Origin: Desulfogranum marinum
Lineage (GTDB): Bacteria > Desulfobacterota > Desulfobulbia > Desulfobulbales > Desulfobulbaceae
Assembly (NCBI RefSeq): GCF_016918565.1
Contig: NZ_JAFFQD010000005.1
Coordinates: forward strand, 1-64,000
DNA: 64,000 nucleotides
Reading direction: 5' to 3'
The position numbers and the translations under genes are program-made. This document shows, one piece after another, positions 46,230-53,784 of this stretch. The notes under the pieces are model-generated. The model was given only the letters and a program-made list of their open reading frames with translations, was not told where the DNA came from and did no database searches. Each line of letters starts with the position of its first letter. Position 1 is the stretch's first letter.

Positions 46230-46811
46230 TTAGCGGGGAATAAATGACTCCCAGTGCTCTTCTTCCGGGACGGGCGAGGCTGTTTCTCTAGTGTTGCACA
46301 TTTTATTAAAGCATAAACGTTCGGCGTTAATCCGATCAGGCATTGAAAGTTTAACCATGCTCCCCAGTGTTTCATTAAGATTCTTTTTGTTATACTGCAA
46401 AGTCAGGGAGATGCTTTCACCTGCCTCATCTGTAAAAAACCATTTCCATGCCATGAGGATGCCAAAAGAATCACCTGTGTATTTTGATGGTTCTCCCAAT
46501 TGTTGTTTGTATTTTTGAAGCAACTGCCGATAAAATGATTCACTGGTGTCAGCATATTTTAGTTTTATCCTGACTATCTTACCAGGGTGTTCGCACACGC
46601 CGTATTCGATGATACCCTTTCTGAACGCACCAACATTTTCCACCACGACCTGTTTGAGAAAATTTCTGTAACTGATGAATTCATAGTCATCTATCGACGT
46701 CCCCAGTTTAAAACCGCCAATTTCTTTTGGTGCTTTTATTGCAGAGTGTCCTTCCATTGGGGGAAGAAAAAAAAAGAGTGAGAGGAGGACGGAGTAAAAG
46801 AATACTTTCAT
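46230..46811 (-). CDS. Exported uncharacterised protein, ABC-exporter cluster
   Basis: A 193-residue protein with a signal peptide (MKVFFYSVLLSLFFFLPPMEGHSA) that would place it in the periplasm. The mature part begins near GGFKLGTSIDDYEF and includes KGIIEYGVCEHPGKIVRIKLKYAD and LLQKYKQQLGEPSKYTGDSFGILMAWKWFF, a pattern seen in small periplasmic proteins of unknown function. Two cysteine pairs could form disulfides. The start at 46811 is set by the signal peptide, since the frame opens further upstream at 46874. It begins 26 bases after the CNBD gene. Confidence 0.78.
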   Translation of the reverse strand: MKVFFYSVLLSLFFFLPPMEGHSAIKAPKEIGGFKLGTSIDDYEFISYRNFLKQVVVENVGAFRKGIIEYGVCEHPGKIVRIKLKYADTSESFYRQLLQKYKQQLGEPSKYTGDSFGILMAWKWFFTDEAGESISLTLQYNKKNLNETLGSMVKLSMPDRINAERLCFNKMCNTRETASPVPEEEHWESFIPR

Positions 46812-46836
46812 GCCTTGTTCCGTGTAGTCGATGTTT

Positions 46837-47415
46837 TTACTTTTTGAGTTTACTGTCGCTGTCGTGCCAAACATGAGGGCTCGTTTTTTCGATCAGTCTT
46901 CTTGTTTGGTCAGTGGATCTTGCTATGCGCAAAGTAATGATTTTTTCAATCGCTTTACTGTACATATCCGGATATCGCTCCATCACCTTTTGAAAAGCTT
47001 CTCTTGTGATGCTGAGCAGGATCACATCGGTTTCAGCCCATGCCGAAAAGAACGAGTCAATACTTGTCAGCAACGAAAGTTCTCCAAAATAATTCAACCC
47101 GTCATCTTCAAGTTGTTGGAGCTTATAATTGATGCCGTTGTATTCCTCGTAAATGGATACCTGCCCTTTGATAATCAAATACATCTGCTGACAGAGCTTG
47201 CCCTGCTGTATGATTAGTGTGCCCTTTTTAAACTCATGCTTTTTACTAAGATACGCATAGAGTTTAAGTATATCAAGCGGGGTATCACGAAACAATGAGA
47301 GTTTTTGGAGGAGAGCCAGTGCTTCCTGGATCTGACATTTTCCGTTTTCGCAGTTGTCGCTAGTGTGCTTGGGTAAGTTCATAAAATGCGCCATGTTTTG
47401 CCATGAGTTCTTCAT
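46837..47415 (-). CDS. Cyclic-nucleotide-binding domain protein
   Basis: A 192-residue protein with one cNMP-binding (CAP_ED) domain: LFRDTPLDILKLYAYLSKKHEFKKGTLIIQQG, then YLIIKGQVSIYEE and the phosphate-binding-cassette-like YFGELSLLTSIDSFFSAWAETDVILLSITREAF. The canonical GExA(L/I)xxxxR arginine is missing (GELSLLTSIDSF), so cAMP or cGMP binding is uncertain. There is no helix-turn-helix, so it is not a Crp-type regulator. The ATG has AGGGA four bases upstream and overlaps the end of the ABC exporter gene by 56 bases. A role in sensing or gating the exporter is inference. Confidence 0.85.
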   Translation of the reverse strand: MKNSWQNMAHFMNLPKHTSDNCENGKCQIQEALALLQKLSLFRDTPLDILKLYAYLSKKHEFKKGTLIIQQGKLCQQMYLIIKGQVSIYEEYNGINYKLQQLEDDGLNYFGELSLLTSIDSFFSAWAETDVILLSITREAFQKVMERYPDMYSKAIEKIITLRIARSTDQTRRLIEKTSPHVWHDSDSKLKK

Positions 47416-49936
47416 AGGTTCCCTGCTCGATCAGCGATCCCCCTTTTAATACGAATATTCTATCGTATCCCGGAGTCAGGTCCAAGCGGTGGATGACAGC
47501 TATGATTGTTTTTTTGCCCCGATATTTTTTTTCAAGAAGGTGCTGGATTTGAGCCTGGGAGGTATTATCCAGGCTTGCTGTTGCTTCGTCCATGATCAGG
47601 ATAGTTGACTCTTTAAGAAGGGATCTAGCTATGGCAAGCTTTTGCTTTTGTCCCCCGGATAGACGATCACCCTGGCTACCTACCTCAAAGTCAAGACCAA
47701 TGTCCAGAATTTCATCAATGAGTCCTTCACGAGCAAAAGCTTTGATTGCCAGTTCCAGGAGATCTTGGTGGTCTCGAAGTTGCTGCTTGGAAGCGCCAAA
47801 AAGAATATTGTCTCGTAGCGAGTGACTATACAGGTATTCCGATGGGCAGTAAGGGATGAAATCTCGTTGTTGCTCATACGCAGGGAGTGCAACTATGGCT
47901 CCATCCTGCTGAAGGAGTTGAGTGGAACGGCTACAGGCTTCCATGTCGAGCTGAATAGTGTTTTTGAGAAAATCATGTCGCGCGGCGAGGATCTGATCTT
48001 TTAAACTATCACTCATGGTTGTGATTTTATGTTTTGCCGGGATAAAGCGTAATGCCAGATGAAGCAAACGGTCCATAGCACTTTTTTTGTGCGGCATATG
48101 CCCCTTGGAGGATTTAAGTAAAGCAATGAATTCTTCCAGCTCATGGGGCTCCATGGGGCTGCCTTGAAAGAAAAAATCATCATCTCCGAGGTTTCGCAGG
48201 ATATCGACAGTGGTCTGAGCAATGGTCAAGCCAAGTTTGAGGAGGGGTTCTTCAAGCTTGTTTTTAAGGAGAAACGTACGAAAGGTTTTACTGTAGGGCA
48301 GGTTGTCGAGTGCATACGTTTCGGTGAGACTTTCGCCAAAAAGGAGGTTGCTTTTGAGGCTGGCATACGACATGAATGCATTAATATCATAGGGTTCGAC
48401 AACCTTGGAGAAGGGTTCGCGCAGCTCAGAGTTAATAATTTGCCGCATTCTTAAAAGAGAGGCTTTTATAGGTTTTACGCGCTCTTCAGGTATAACGGTA
48501 TTAAAGCCGAATCGGAGGATATCTTCTGTTAAGCCAACGTCTTGAATGATTTGTAAAATATCCTTTCGTTCTGGAAGTTGCTGTTCCTGCTCACCTGTAG
48601 CTTGTACTGCATAAAGAAGATTTTCCCGAATGGTTCCGGTGAAAATAAAAGGACGTTGAGCGATCATGGTTATGTTGCGGTTTATATCGGATTTACTCAT
48701 TGCCGCGATGTCCATGTCATCAAGTAAAATGAGCCCATGGTTAATATTGTATAACTGCGCGATTAACAGGGCAAGAGTGGATTTGCCGGATCCTGAAAAA
48801 CCAACCAGAGCAACTTGTTCATTTGGTTGGATGCTCATGGTGATGTTATCAAGGAGCTTGAGACCGCTACCCACTGAAAAACCAGCGTTTTTTAGTTCAA
48901 TCTTTCCCCGCAAGTGGTGGGGCGGACGTTTGTCTGGAAGAAGTGGATGTTCGATTTTTTGGTCGAATATGGTCATGATCTGGTTATAACGCACCTTGGC
49001 ATCTTGAAATGATTGATAATATTCAAGCATTTCTTTCCAGGGGTCATAGACTTTTTCATAGGCTGAGAGAAAGGCGACCAGGGCGCCAAGGGTGAACTCA
49101 CCATGGATGGCCAGGTAGCCGCCAACGAGAAACAGAATAAAAGGACCAATGGATTGAAAAAGATTGTTGGCGAATTTGATTCCGTATTTTATGACAAATA
49201 ATCGCTTGAGCTGATCGTAAAGAATATGGATATAAGTCGATAACCTCTTTTCTTCAATCGTGTAACTGCCGTTGGCGTGAATTTCCTGGAGTCCGCTGAT
49301 CGCTTCGTTCACGACGTTGGACATGGACCTGGTCGTAGCGATACGCTTCTTATTATAGTGGTTGTAGCGTTTTTGTAAAAGAGGGATAACAATCAATTCA
49401 AACGGGTAAACCGTCACCGAGAGCATGGCAAGCAGTGGGCTGAGGTGAAACATGAAGCCGAGAAAGACCAGTAAGCTGAGTATGCTGGTCAAGGGGATGG
49501 TAATGGCACCACCTAGGAAGAAACCGATGGCATTAAGTTCTGCTGTCATGGCAGAGATAACGGTTCCCGGCTGCATTTTTCTGTAAAATTGAAGGGGAAG
49601 TTGCAATACATGGTGGTAGAGTTCTGTCCGCAGTTCCACCAGAATTTTTTGGCCGATAATGGTTTGCAGCACATTGATCGCGTACTTGGTCAGCCCGGCC
49701 AGTAAGATTGCTCCCATGTAGAGTCCGCAGTAGAGAAAGAGCAATTCTATATTTTTAAGATAAATGGCCTCGTTGATGATCCGTTTCTGCATTTCCAAGG
49801 GAAAGACTCGGAAAAAAAGACTAGCCACGATGATGACGAGCAGAAGAAGCTGCCATCCGTGATGTCGACGAAGGATCCAGTAAAAAAGAGGGCGCTTGGT
49901 GAGCCTCGGTTGGTCAGAAGAAAAGACTGATGACAT
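47360..49936 (-). CDS. ABC exporter with an expanded nucleotide-binding domain
   Basis: An 858-residue half-transporter. Residues about 20-320 are an ABC transmembrane domain with six helices. The ATPase domain has Walker A GFSGSGKST (379-387), Q-loop IAQRPF (Q427), signature LSGGQ (759-763), Walker B ILIMDEATASLD (779-790) and H-loop His816. Normal exporters have about 55-60 residues between Q-loop and signature; here there are about 330. Within the extra part, residues 514-534 (NAFMSYASLKSNLLFG) and 695-714 (SEYLYSHSLRDNILFG) resemble further Q-loop regions, the native one being RPFIFTGTIRENLLYA. Both extra copies lack the glutamine. No peptidase C39 domain is present. First gene of the cluster, divergent from upp. 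Substrate unknown. Confidence 0.9.
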   Translation of the reverse strand: MSSVFSSDQPRLTKRPLFYWILRRHHGWQLLLLVIIVASLFFRVFPLEMQKRIINEAIYLKNIELLFLYCGLYMGAILLAGLTKYAINVLQTIIGQKILVELRTELYHHVLQLPLQFYRKMQPGTVISAMTAELNAIGFFLGGAITIPLTSILSLLVFLGFMFHLSPLLAMLSVTVYPFELIVIPLLQKRYNHYNKKRIATTRSMSNVVNEAISGLQEIHANGSYTIEEKRLSTYIHILYDQLKRLFVIKYGIKFANNLFQSIGPFILFLVGGYLAIHGEFTLGALVAFLSAYEKVYDPWKEMLEYYQSFQDAKVRYNQIMTIFDQKIEHPLLPDKRPPHHLRGKIELKNAGFSVGSGLKLLDNITMSIQPNEQVALVGFSGSGKSTLALLIAQLYNINHGLILLDDMDIAAMSKSDINRNITMIAQRPFIFTGTIRENLLYAVQATGEQEQQLPERKDILQIIQDVGLTEDILRFGFNTVIPEERVKPIKASLLRMRQIINSELREPFSKVVEPYDINAFMSYASLKSNLLFGESLTETYALDNLPYSKTFRTFLLKNKLEEPLLKLGLTIAQTTVDILRNLGDDDFFFQGSPMEPHELEEFIALLKSSKGHMPHKKSAMDRLLHLALRFIPAKHKITTMSDSLKDQILAARHDFLKNTIQLDMEACSRSTQLLQQDGAIVALPAYEQQRDFIPYCPSEYLYSHSLRDNILFGASKQQLRDHQDLLELAIKAFAREGLIDEILDIGLDFEVGSQGDRLSGGQKQKLAIARSLLKESTILIMDEATASLDNTSQAQIQHLLEKKYRGKKTIIAVIHRLDLTPGYDRIFVLKGGSLIEQGTYEELMAKHGAFYELTQAH

Positions 49937-50224
49937 GCAAGTCCTGTGAACCGTAGAAATTACTGATAATAAAGTGTATCAAAACTTTAAATCTTCAATG
50001 ATCATTCCAGTAAATGGCAGGTATTGCAAGACGATTCTGCAGCTACCACATTGGTGTGGCTGTTTGTTTTTATTTATGAAGCCCGGAGAGTGGTGCCGCT
50101 ATTACGGGCTTAATCGTTGTTTTACCCTATGGTTCCATTTTTTTTACGCTGGATAGATCTGCTGTAACATGCTACAAACAAAATCATTTTTTTCTTATCC
50201 CATTTTATTACAAAGGAGCGCTGT

Positions 50225-50851
50225 ATGGCAGTTCATGAAATCACCCATCCATTGGTACGTCATAAGCTCGGTCATCTTCGTGAAAAAGATATTTCAACTA
50301 AAGATTTTAGAGAGTTAGCCTCTGAAATAGGCATGTTGCTTACCTATGAGGCCACCAAGCAACTTCCTGCGGAAAAGATCACCATCGATTGCTGGTCCGG
50401 TCCTGTAGAAGTTGACAGGATAAAAGGAAAGAAAATTACCATCGTGCCGATCCTCAGAGCGGGACTGGGCATGATGGACGGTGTGTTGAAAGCTGTCCCA
50501 AATGCCAAGGTATCGGTTGTCGGGTTGTATCGTGATGAAGAAACACTGCAGCCTGTTGCCTACTTTGAAAAATTGGTGGCGGACATCGAACAGCGGGAGG
50601 CAATGATTCTTGACCCTATGCTTGCCACCGGTGGCACTCTCATCGCCACTATAGATATGCTGAAGAAGGCAGGTTGTAAGGACATAATTGGTATATTCTT
50701 GGTCGCAGCTCCCGAGGGAATTGCCAAGTTGGAGGCAGCACATCCTGATGTGGATGTCTATGTAGCCGGTATTGATGAGAAACTAGATGAAAATGGGTAC
50801 ATCATCCCCGGCCTTGGGGATGCAGGCGACAAACTGTTTGGTACGAAATAA
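50225..50851 (+). CDS. upp: Uracil phosphoribosyltransferase
   Basis: A 208-residue enzyme converting uracil and PRPP to UMP in pyrimidine salvage. Conserved segments include [27 protein letters not shown], the PRPP loop [13 protein letters not shown] and the C-terminal uracil-binding [24 protein letters not shown] precedes the ATG. It is followed by the uracil permease gene, an arrangement also known in E. coli. Confidence 0.97.
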   Translation: MAVHEITHPLVRHKLGHLREKDISTKDFRELASEIGMLLTYEATKQLPAEKITIDCWSGPVEVDRIKGKKITIVPILRAGLGMMDGVLKAVPNAKVSVVGLYRDEETLQPVAYFEKLVADIEQREAMILDPMLATGGTLIATIDMLKKAGCKDIIGIFLVAAPEGIAKLEAAHPDVDVYVAGIDEKLDENGYIIPGLGDAGDKLFGTK

Positions 50852-50924
50852 GCTTTTCAATTCAAGTGGGTCGATTGATTAGGCTGGGCATGAAGAGAAG
50901 AGTAATGTGGAGAAGAGGAAAAGC

Positions 50925-52178
50925 ATGATCGAAGAAAAAAAGACCATGGGACTTGGTAAACAGATTATTGTCGGCACCCAAATGCTGTTTGTAGCATTCG
51001 GGGCGCTGGTTCTTGTGCCGATTCTCACCGGATTAAATTCAAATGTCGCTCTGTTTACAGCCGGGGCGGGAACGCTGATTTTTCAGATCGTCACCAAACG
51101 AAAGGTGCCCATATTTTTGGCATCGTCTTTTGCCTTTATTGCCCCTATAATTTACGGAGTCCAGACGTGGGGCATTGCAGGAACCATGAGTGGGCTGCTG
51201 GCTGCAGGGTTTGTTTATATTTTATTGGCTGTGTTGATTCGCTTTCGTGGCAGAGCCATAGTGAAAAAAGTACTCCCTCCGGTGGTAGTTGGTCCGGTTA
51301 TTATGGTGATTGGGTTGAATCTAGCTCCGGTCGCTGTATTTATGGCACTGGGGAAGACGGGTGATGGTTCTGCAGTACTTTTTCCCCAGAATCAGGCGCT
51401 TACCGTGGCCATGATTTCTTTGCTGGTCACAGTACTTGCCGTACTTTCAGGCAAAGGTATGATTCGACTTGTTTCTATTTTGCTCGGTATTACAGCTGGA
51501 TATATTGTGGCGATAGTTTTAGGAATGGTCAATTTTTCCCCTGTGCTGGAAGCACCGTTTCTGGCAGTACCCGCCTTTGTCTTTCCTCAATTAAACTGGC
51601 AGGCAATTTTTTTCATCGTACCCGTAGCCATTGCCCCGGCTATAGAACATATAGGCGATATGCTTGCCATAAGCAGTGTTACGGGTAAGAATTATCTCGA
51701 AGATCCGGGGTTGCACCGCACCCTCATGGGCGATGGAATTGCAACCTCTCTTGCATCTATGCTGGGAGGTCCCCCTAATACTACTTATTCTGAGGTCACG
51801 GGTGCGGTAACGTTGACGCGTGCTTTTAATCCGGCCATTATGACCTGGGCTGCCTGTATGGCGATACTGCTTTCCTTTTCGGGAACCTTAGGCGCTATGT
51901 TGGGAACTATCCCCACTCCGGTAATGGGAGGCATTATGACGCTTTTGTTTGGTACCATTGCTGCAATTGGTATGAATACCCTGGTACGCGAGGGGACTGA
52001 TCTTGCCCTGCCGCGTAATCTTGTTATTGTCAGCCTGATTCTTGTCTTTGGTATCGGCGACATGGCATTGGGGTATAAGGGCTTCATGGTGCAGGGAATC
52101 GGCCTGTCGGCAATTGTCGGCGTATTGTTACACCTGATACTCCCTGGTAAAGAGGATTCTGTTCGCAAATCTGCTTAA
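50925..52178 (+). CDS. uraA: Uracil permease (UraA, NCS2 family)
   Basis: A 417-residue nucleobase:cation symporter with about 14 membrane segments. The NCS2 motifs are present: IEHIGDMLAISSVTGKNY with the conserved substrate-binding glutamate and GGPPNTTYSEVTGAVTLTRAFNP. I chose the ATG at 50925 with GAGG nine bases upstream; a GTG at 50907 is in frame. It brings uracil into the cell for the upp product upstream, and the two are very likely cotranscribed. Confidence 0.94.
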   Translation: MIEEKKTMGLGKQIIVGTQMLFVAFGALVLVPILTGLNSNVALFTAGAGTLIFQIVTKRKVPIFLASSFAFIAPIIYGVQTWGIAGTMSGLLAAGFVYILLAVLIRFRGRAIVKKVLPPVVVGPVIMVIGLNLAPVAVFMALGKTGDGSAVLFPQNQALTVAMISLLVTVLAVLSGKGMIRLVSILLGITAGYIVAIVLGMVNFSPVLEAPFLAVPAFVFPQLNWQAIFFIVPVAIAPAIEHIGDMLAISSVTGKNYLEDPGLHRTLMGDGIATSLASMLGGPPNTTYSEVTGAVTLTRAFNPAIMTWAACMAILLSFSGTLGAMLGTIPTPVMGGIMTLLFGTIAAIGMNTLVREGTDLALPRNLVIVSLILVFGIGDMALGYKGFMVQGIGLSAIVGVLLHLILPGKEDSVRKSA

Positions 52179-52187
52179 GCTCGACAT

Positions 52188-52223
52188 GGTTGAGTCCCTT
52201 TGTGGGACTCAACCTTTTCTTTT
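52188..52223 (+). terminator. Rho-independent terminator of upp-uraA
   Basis: GGTTGAGTCCC (52188-52198) and GGGACTCAACC (52204-52214) form a perfect 11-bp stem with a five-base loop, followed by TTTTCTTTT. Confidence 0.9.
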
Positions 52224-52374
52224 CCGATGTAAAAGAAAGAATTTCAATTAATTGATTCTACATAGAAAACGCCACTGTTCTCCGGTGGATGTGAAGAGCG
52301 CCTCTCACTTTCGTCTTCCCGACGTGTTCTTTCTTCCTTAAATAATTCCATTTAGCTTTTCGCGAGCGATTGTT

Positions 52375-52695
52375 CTAAAATCGGTAGAGTACAGAAGCCG
52401 CCATGGTTTCATGCTTGTGCAGTGTCTGGCATGTTTGATAGCAGCAAGGATGTTGGTCAACGCGGTTTCGGTTACCAGTGACGGATAGAAATAAAATCTC
52501 GCCTGGATTGCTCATCCGTTCCAGGGATAACAATTGCGGGACAACGGCATTGTTTCTCTTCTGAAAAGAGAATAGTGTATCGATTTGAAGGTCATTAAGG
52601 CCTTGCTGAAACGATCGCCAGTTTAAACAATCCAGAGTAACAATTTTTGCCGCGCATTTCATGGCGCTGAGCGCAGGGTAATTGGGGTGCGGCAA
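52375..52695 (-). CDS. Possible small hypothetical protein
   Basis: A 106-codon frame with mixed composition (CAAKIVTLDCLNWRSFQQGLNDLQIDTLFSFQKRNN and five cysteines). The codons look reasonable, but no ribosome-binding site precedes the ATG and I know no family. An internal ATG at 52662 is an alternative start. It is listed because the 52.2-52.7 kb stretch is otherwise empty; it may be a remnant or not coding. Confidence 0.25.
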   Translation of the reverse strand: MPHPNYPALSAMKCAAKIVTLDCLNWRSFQQGLNDLQIDTLFSFQKRNNAVVPQLLSLERMSNPGEILFLSVTGNRNRVDQHPCCYQTCQTLHKHETMAASVLYRF

Positions 52696-52734
52696 AAGTG
52701 GGAGGGGGAGGCTCCTCAGATAAGAATTCTTACT

Positions 52735-53175
52735 ATGATCATTTTCGATTTACAGTGTATTTGCGGAGTCCAGTTTGAGGGATGGTTTAATAGTCGGGAC
52801 GATTTTGACCGACAACATGCCGAGGGCAAAGTACTTTGTCCCGATTGCGGGAGTGAGAAGGTTCGCAAAATCCTGTCACCGGTATCCATTCACACCGGTT
52901 CTCAAGCAACAGAAGCTGTACCCTCTCATTTAGAGACAGGTGCATCCTCTGCATTGCAGTTTCTCCGTTCGTTTCAAGATTTCGTTGAAAAGAATTTTGA
53001 AGATGTTGGCGCAAAGCTTGCCGAAGAATCGCTGAAAATGCACTATGGTGTTGAAGAGCCGCGTAACATTAGAGGGGTGACAACTGCTGAGCAGGAAAAA
53101 ATGCTGCGGGACGAGGGAATTGAACTGCTGAAGGTGCCGCTAAGGAAAAAAGAAACCGGCCCAAAACTCAACTAG
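52735..53175 (+). CDS. DUF1178 family zinc-ribbon protein
   Basis: A 146-residue protein of the DUF1178 family: MIIFDLQCICGVQFEGWFNSRDDFDRQ, then LCPDCGSEKVRKILSPVSIH forming a zinc ribbon, and a C-terminal YGVEEPRNIRGVTTAEQEKMLRDEGIELLKVP segment. The start at 52735 follows the family. A GGGGGAGG lies about 24 bases upstream, separated by AAGAATTCTT, which might fold and bring it nearer. The family is of unknown function. Confidence 0.88.
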   Translation: MIIFDLQCICGVQFEGWFNSRDDFDRQHAEGKVLCPDCGSEKVRKILSPVSIHTGSQATEAVPSHLETGASSALQFLRSFQDFVEKNFEDVGAKLAEESLKMHYGVEEPRNIRGVTTAEQEKMLRDEGIELLKVPLRKKETGPKLN

Positions 53176-53273
53176 CAGGCCGACCGGTTAAATTTCTGCT
53201 TTGAGTCGTCAGTTGTGGCATTTCTGTGTTGTAAAAATCCTTCTGGTGCCAAATATGATAACAGGCTAACAGG

Positions 53274-53468
53274 TTACGCCTTTGTCGAGCCGGTAAGGAA
53301 AAGCTCAAAGAGCTTCTCGAACACAGAGGGTATGGCCGATGCCTGGGCATTTGCAGAACCAGCATATGCTTTGGTAAGCTCAAATGCCCGTTCAAAGGCG
53401 TTTTCAAAGTCTGAGTCCTGTTGCGAATTGAGGATCGCTGTTAATTCTTTGGCGATACGTTCTTCCAT
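53274..53468 (-). CDS. Small conserved-looking hypothetical protein
   Basis: A 64-residue helical protein, MEERIAKELTAILNSQQDSD followed by FENAFERAFELTKAYAGSANAQASA and SVFEKLFELF. Heptad-like spacing and acidic/alanine-rich composition support coding. There is no signal peptide or cysteine. No good ribosome-binding site is visible. I do not recognise the family. Confidence 0.5.
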   Translation of the reverse strand: MEERIAKELTAILNSQQDSDFENAFERAFELTKAYAGSANAQASAIPSVFEKLFELFLTGSTKA

Positions 53469-53784
53469 GGTACTGGGTCAGTTGATAATATTTGGAATTA
53501 TTGACAGTTAACTACTTCTTCTCTTTTTCGCCTGTTACAATAGAAGAGTTGCCGGCTTTGTCCAGTCTTTTTTGCTTTTTGCTGCGTGAATCGTCATCGA
53601 TATAGCAAGAGAGCAACAAAGTTGCTTTGTCGACTTGAGGAGGCGGTTATCGGCAAGTGCAGGGAGAAGCCGGTTCTAAACGGTTAAATATCACCTTGAC
53701 GCGCTAATCGCGGATTTGTTACCTTCGATTTTTGTTGCACGGTTTGCGTGTTGAAATAGTTGCAGATGGAGAGTGCTATCGTCC
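53469..53784. other. Intergenic stretch, 316 bp
   Basis: Holds the divergent upstream regions of the small hypothetical and the DAC-domain gene. A short hairpin, AGCAAC-AAA-GTTGCT followed by TTGT, is at about 53612-53630. No consensus promoter was convincing. Confidence 0.35.

Noticed and set aside
46318-46781. Plus-strand frames opposite the 193-residue exported protein
   Set aside because: Shadows of a real minus-strand gene with signal peptide and cluster context.
49974-50156. 60-codon plus-strand frame with cysteines between the ABC exporter and upp, considered as a precursor peptide
   Set aside because: It starts on GTG with no ribosome-binding site, lies on the opposite strand to the cluster, has no leader/core layout and overlaps the likely promoters of upp.
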